Shown here: positions 40,001-42,726 of the stretch, piece after piece
Layout: each line of letters opens with the position of its first letter
Position numbering within the stretch: position 1 is the first letter of the stretch
Assembly: GCA_949751835.1 (NCBI GenBank)
Contig: CATKHK010000158.1
Span: 1-42,726, forward strand
Reading direction: 5' to 3'
Length of the DNA: 42,726 nt
DNA from: Blepharisma japonicum
Taxonomy: Eukaryota; Ciliophora; Heterotrichea; Heterotrichida; Blepharismidae
Notes under the pieces: generated by a model
Seen by the model: the letters and a program-made list of their open reading frames with translations, nothing else
Database searches by the model: none
What the model was told of the DNA's origin: nothing
Made by a program: the position numbers and the translations under genes

Positions 40001-42726
40001 GGCAGGTCCTACAACTCCTGATTTCTTTTTAATTTCTTTCCAAGCCTCTACACACCACTCTTGACCTTCAATGAATTCTTGCAGGAATGGAATATCTGAG
40101 TATGTTGGTGCTTCCCAATAGCCATAGTCAGAGACATAGTCGTCAAGAGTTTTTGCAACTTGTTGGCTTCGAACTACTCTTCTGCTGACATCTTCTGAGT
40201 AGCTTCTGGTGAGCATTGCTTTTTTGAGTTTTTCTCCAATTCCTGGAGTTGTAGACAAAGTCATCAAATTCTCATTAATTTTTCCAGGCTCTTTTGCAAT
40301 GACTAAGCAAGAGTCTTTGATGCCGTACATCAATAAAGGATTGCTGAGGAGCTTAGACGTTTCTTCATCTTCTTGGGCAAGTTCAAAGTCTCCTGAAATT
40401 AGTTTAGTGCTAATCAGCCCAAGCAGCATACCACAAGCTTCTTTGGTTGTATCTGGCCACTGTTTCTTATAGTAAGGCATCTCAACTACAGCTCTGATAT
40501 CTATTTTCCATCCCCAATAATTGACTGACCAATCTGAATGAAAAGTGAAAAACAGCTGAGTATTGTTGACCTCGAAAGGTTCTTTCGGGAAATTTTCTCC
40601 TTCCCATCTTGCAATTTGATTTGTCTTGGTATCGTCTGTATATAAAATCAAATAATCATAGCCATTATCTGTTCTACATTGTGGATCAAAAATCAAGGTA
40701 TATTTCTTCGCTTGTGGAGTTTTAACCAAGTAGGTTACATCAAGGCTATTTTCATAATTGTGGGAGCTTTCATAAATAGTGGTGACAATTCCAGAGCCTA
40801 ATGTAATCTTAGGAGGATTCGACATAAAGAAAGCTAATGAAGCAATGATATTTTGGAGCAATGGCATAATTTTGCTTAAAAAGTCTAATCCAAGCTTGCT
40901 TAGCATTAAAGAGAATAGCAACCCTTCTAAAACATTTTTCACAATAGTGCAGCTGATTTTTGTAACAAGATCATCAGGCAGCAAGCCTACTTTATGCTTT
41001 TCAGAAATGTGTTTCAACACATCATCACTTACTTGGCAAACTTTAATTGAATAAGAAACCAAGATATCTTGCCATTTCCCTTGGAAATTTGCCTTGGCAG
41101 CTTGAGAAATGAGCACAATCTGTGATGACTCTAGAAGCTTTATGATCCCAACCGTCGTTTCAGTTCCATCAATAATCTTAATTGATTGGCTAGCAGCCAA
41201 ATCACACAAAAGGAACAAGTATTTTTCTATCATAGCTGCATATTCGTCGTTAATCAGCTCAAGAGCAGGGAAAAGCACCTCAGGTGAGGCCATTTCTAGT
41301 AAAATCTTGTCTTCAAGATCTTTGAAAACACCGGATTTTTCTTGACCTTTTATCATGCCATCCAAACTTTCGACAAGATAGGTCAGCTTTTCTTGAGGCT
41401 CGTCGTAGAAAACTGAGAAACAGGAAATCAGAGTGGCTGTAGCTTGCTCTGATGCTTTGGTATTTGGTAAAAGGTTAAGGATATCTGTAGTATGGTCTAT
41501 GATATTGCGGCGGAATTGTAAATTAAGGTCGCATTCTTTGATAAAGGCTGAGCCTAGAAGATGCGCTTGCAGCAGTTTAAAAGCAGAGTCAAGGATTTCT
41601 ACGCAGGTCTCTTGGCTAGTATTATCACTTTGGCTCTTGCATATTTCTCCACAGTAAACTATAATTGAGTCAAGAATTTCAATTGTAGGGATTTGGACAT
41701 CAAGGGAAATCCCACTTTTTTTTGAAGGAAGTTTTTTGCCGTCATTGAGTTTGGTTAAAAGCTTAGTGTTAAGGTTTGCAAGCTTTTTAAGGACAAATGC
41801 AGTAACCTCACTTGGGCTAATTCCAGCCAGGCTTTCATTTCTTTCTAACATTTGCGCTACTTTTGAGTCAAGGTCAATTGGAATATTTTCATAAATTGCA
41901 TCATAAATATCACTTGGAAGCTCAGGATTATCTACAATCGAAATCTGGCAGTTTCCATAAGTAGTTCCAATAACTTTTGCACTTTCCAATGAAATACTCT
42001 GTGGTCCTTTCGGGGCTTTTTCTCCATTTTTGTAAAACGTCACCGTTTTGTTATCCATATTTAAAAAGACTCCAAGTCTATCTCCAGATGTCAAGTACTG
42101 CCAATGTGGTTGAGAACTGTCCTTAATGTAATAGTCACCATTAGTACAATACATATAGCTTTGTACATTGGGATCATAATAGCTATCACAATTCTTGTAA
42201 TTAGAATCTGCGACTCCAATTTGATAATCATCAATTCTCTGCTCAATGAGGAATTCGAAATAGTGAACCCCAGAAGTATAGACGTCTGTAGATAAGACTG
42301 CACTGTAATTTGAAACTTTTGATGAAATAGTTTTTTGGTTGTCTGAAATAGTCATCTTATTATATGATCTACTGTTATCCCAGGTTAAGTCTTCTTCGTA
42401 TATTTTTAGTTGCTTGAAGCTTTTGAGGTGTGGGGTTAAGAATGAGACGACTGAGGCAAATTCAGGCTCGTTTTTCAGCTTGAGGAAATGATTAGCTAGG
42501 GCTAAGATAGAGAGAAGATTCCCTGAGGCGATTGCAAGAGCAAAAAGAGAAGACGTGCTGGATTTCTTGTCTTGGTCACTGAGGTTGCCTAGTTCTCCAC
42601 TTAAGATCTTTTCAAAGAAGACGACCATTTTATCGATGGTAGCATTTACGCTTGGATCATCTGTTTTCAATGATAAAGGCTGCATTTCTGCGAGAACTTC
42701 AGAGGTATGAGAAATCATGAACTTGT
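31085..42726 (-). CDS. Giant HECT E3 ubiquitin ligase with SPRY and CUB-like modules
   Basis: One frame covers 11.6 kb with no intron. From ATG 42718 it gives 3,877 residues; the frame is still open at the window edge, so the start may lie outside. A single TGA (38903-38905, EGKETWISLDKGG) is Trp. Modules: SPRY at about 115-265 (SGVHYFEFLI, RLGVFLNMDNKTVTFYKNG); CUB-like domains at about 650-745, 2635-2735 and from about 2896, each with an ESxHxYE start and FDPQ; a UBA-like helix bundle at about 2280-2317 (MGYSDDQITEALGKNDDLLS); two more SPRY-like units at about 2940-3110 and 3126-3296; HECT at about 3495-3872. The catalytic Cys is at about 3834 (LPVTHTCFFIIDLP, codon 31217-31219). The layout is nearest to HECTD4/HERC-type giant ligases. 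Substrates are unknown. Confidence 0.92.

Noticed and set aside
1-42726. tRNA, rRNA or CRISPR arrays
   Set aside because: No T-loop/D-loop box pairs, no rRNA-like block and no regularly spaced repeats were seen; CRISPR is not expected in a eukaryote.

Overview
The window reads as somatic-type nuclear DNA of a heterotrich ciliate, most likely Blepharisma or a close relative. Three signals support this. In-frame TGA codons sit where conserved families have tryptophan, in at least ten genes, while TAA and TAG end every gene. Introns are only 15-16 nt long (18293-18307, 25891-25906 and a relic one at 3961-3975). Base composition is AT-rich. All coordinates and protein lengths below assume UGA = Trp with UAA/UAG as stops; read with the standard code most genes break into pieces.

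Bases 1-14,600 are a gene-poor, duplication-rich block. It carries members and fragments of a fast-evolving kelch-like family (1-317, 905-2215, 4755-5693, 6197-7261, and relics near 2490, 4226 and 9013). One member is joined to a CEP164-type WW domain. An EamA-type transporter (7662-8645), an unrecognised basic protein (10807-11769) with a decayed second copy (13972-14385), and a divergent propeller-like gene (12829-13746) share the block. Several other stretches look like dead genes, including a kinase-loop relic that still holds its 15-nt intron.

Bases 14,680-24,900 are compact and conserved: RNase H2 subunit A, a BAP31-like ER protein with a C-terminal dilysine signal, a seven-TM protein with a degenerate EF-hand tail (MLO-like at best), a class-I-like PI 3-kinase catalytic subunit, elongin C, a divergent actin-like protein and a disordered unknown protein. 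Spacing is minimal: the PI3K and elongin C start codons face each other across 15 bp, and elongin C and the actin-like gene are 20 bp apart.

Bases 25,074-27,539 hold a decayed mobile element that encoded an OTU-type cysteine protease followed by a Gypsy-type integrase (H2C2 zinc finger plus D,D35E core). It has several nonsense codons and frameshifts, and the first catalytic Asp is changed. A small secreted jelly-roll-like protein follows (27708-28223).

Bases 28,670-42,726, all on the minus strand, hold CCDC96/CFAP184 (axonemal coiled coil) and a HECT-type E3 ubiquitin ligase of at least 3,877 residues with SPRY, CUB-like and UBA-like modules, 33 bp apart.

The conserved genes belong to cilium structure (CCDC96), phosphoinositide signalling, ubiquitin transfer (elongin C, HECT), ER traffic and DNA maintenance. 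Nothing shows that they act as one pathway; their packing looks like general genome compaction. The unusual biology is in the left block and in the OTU-integrase element.
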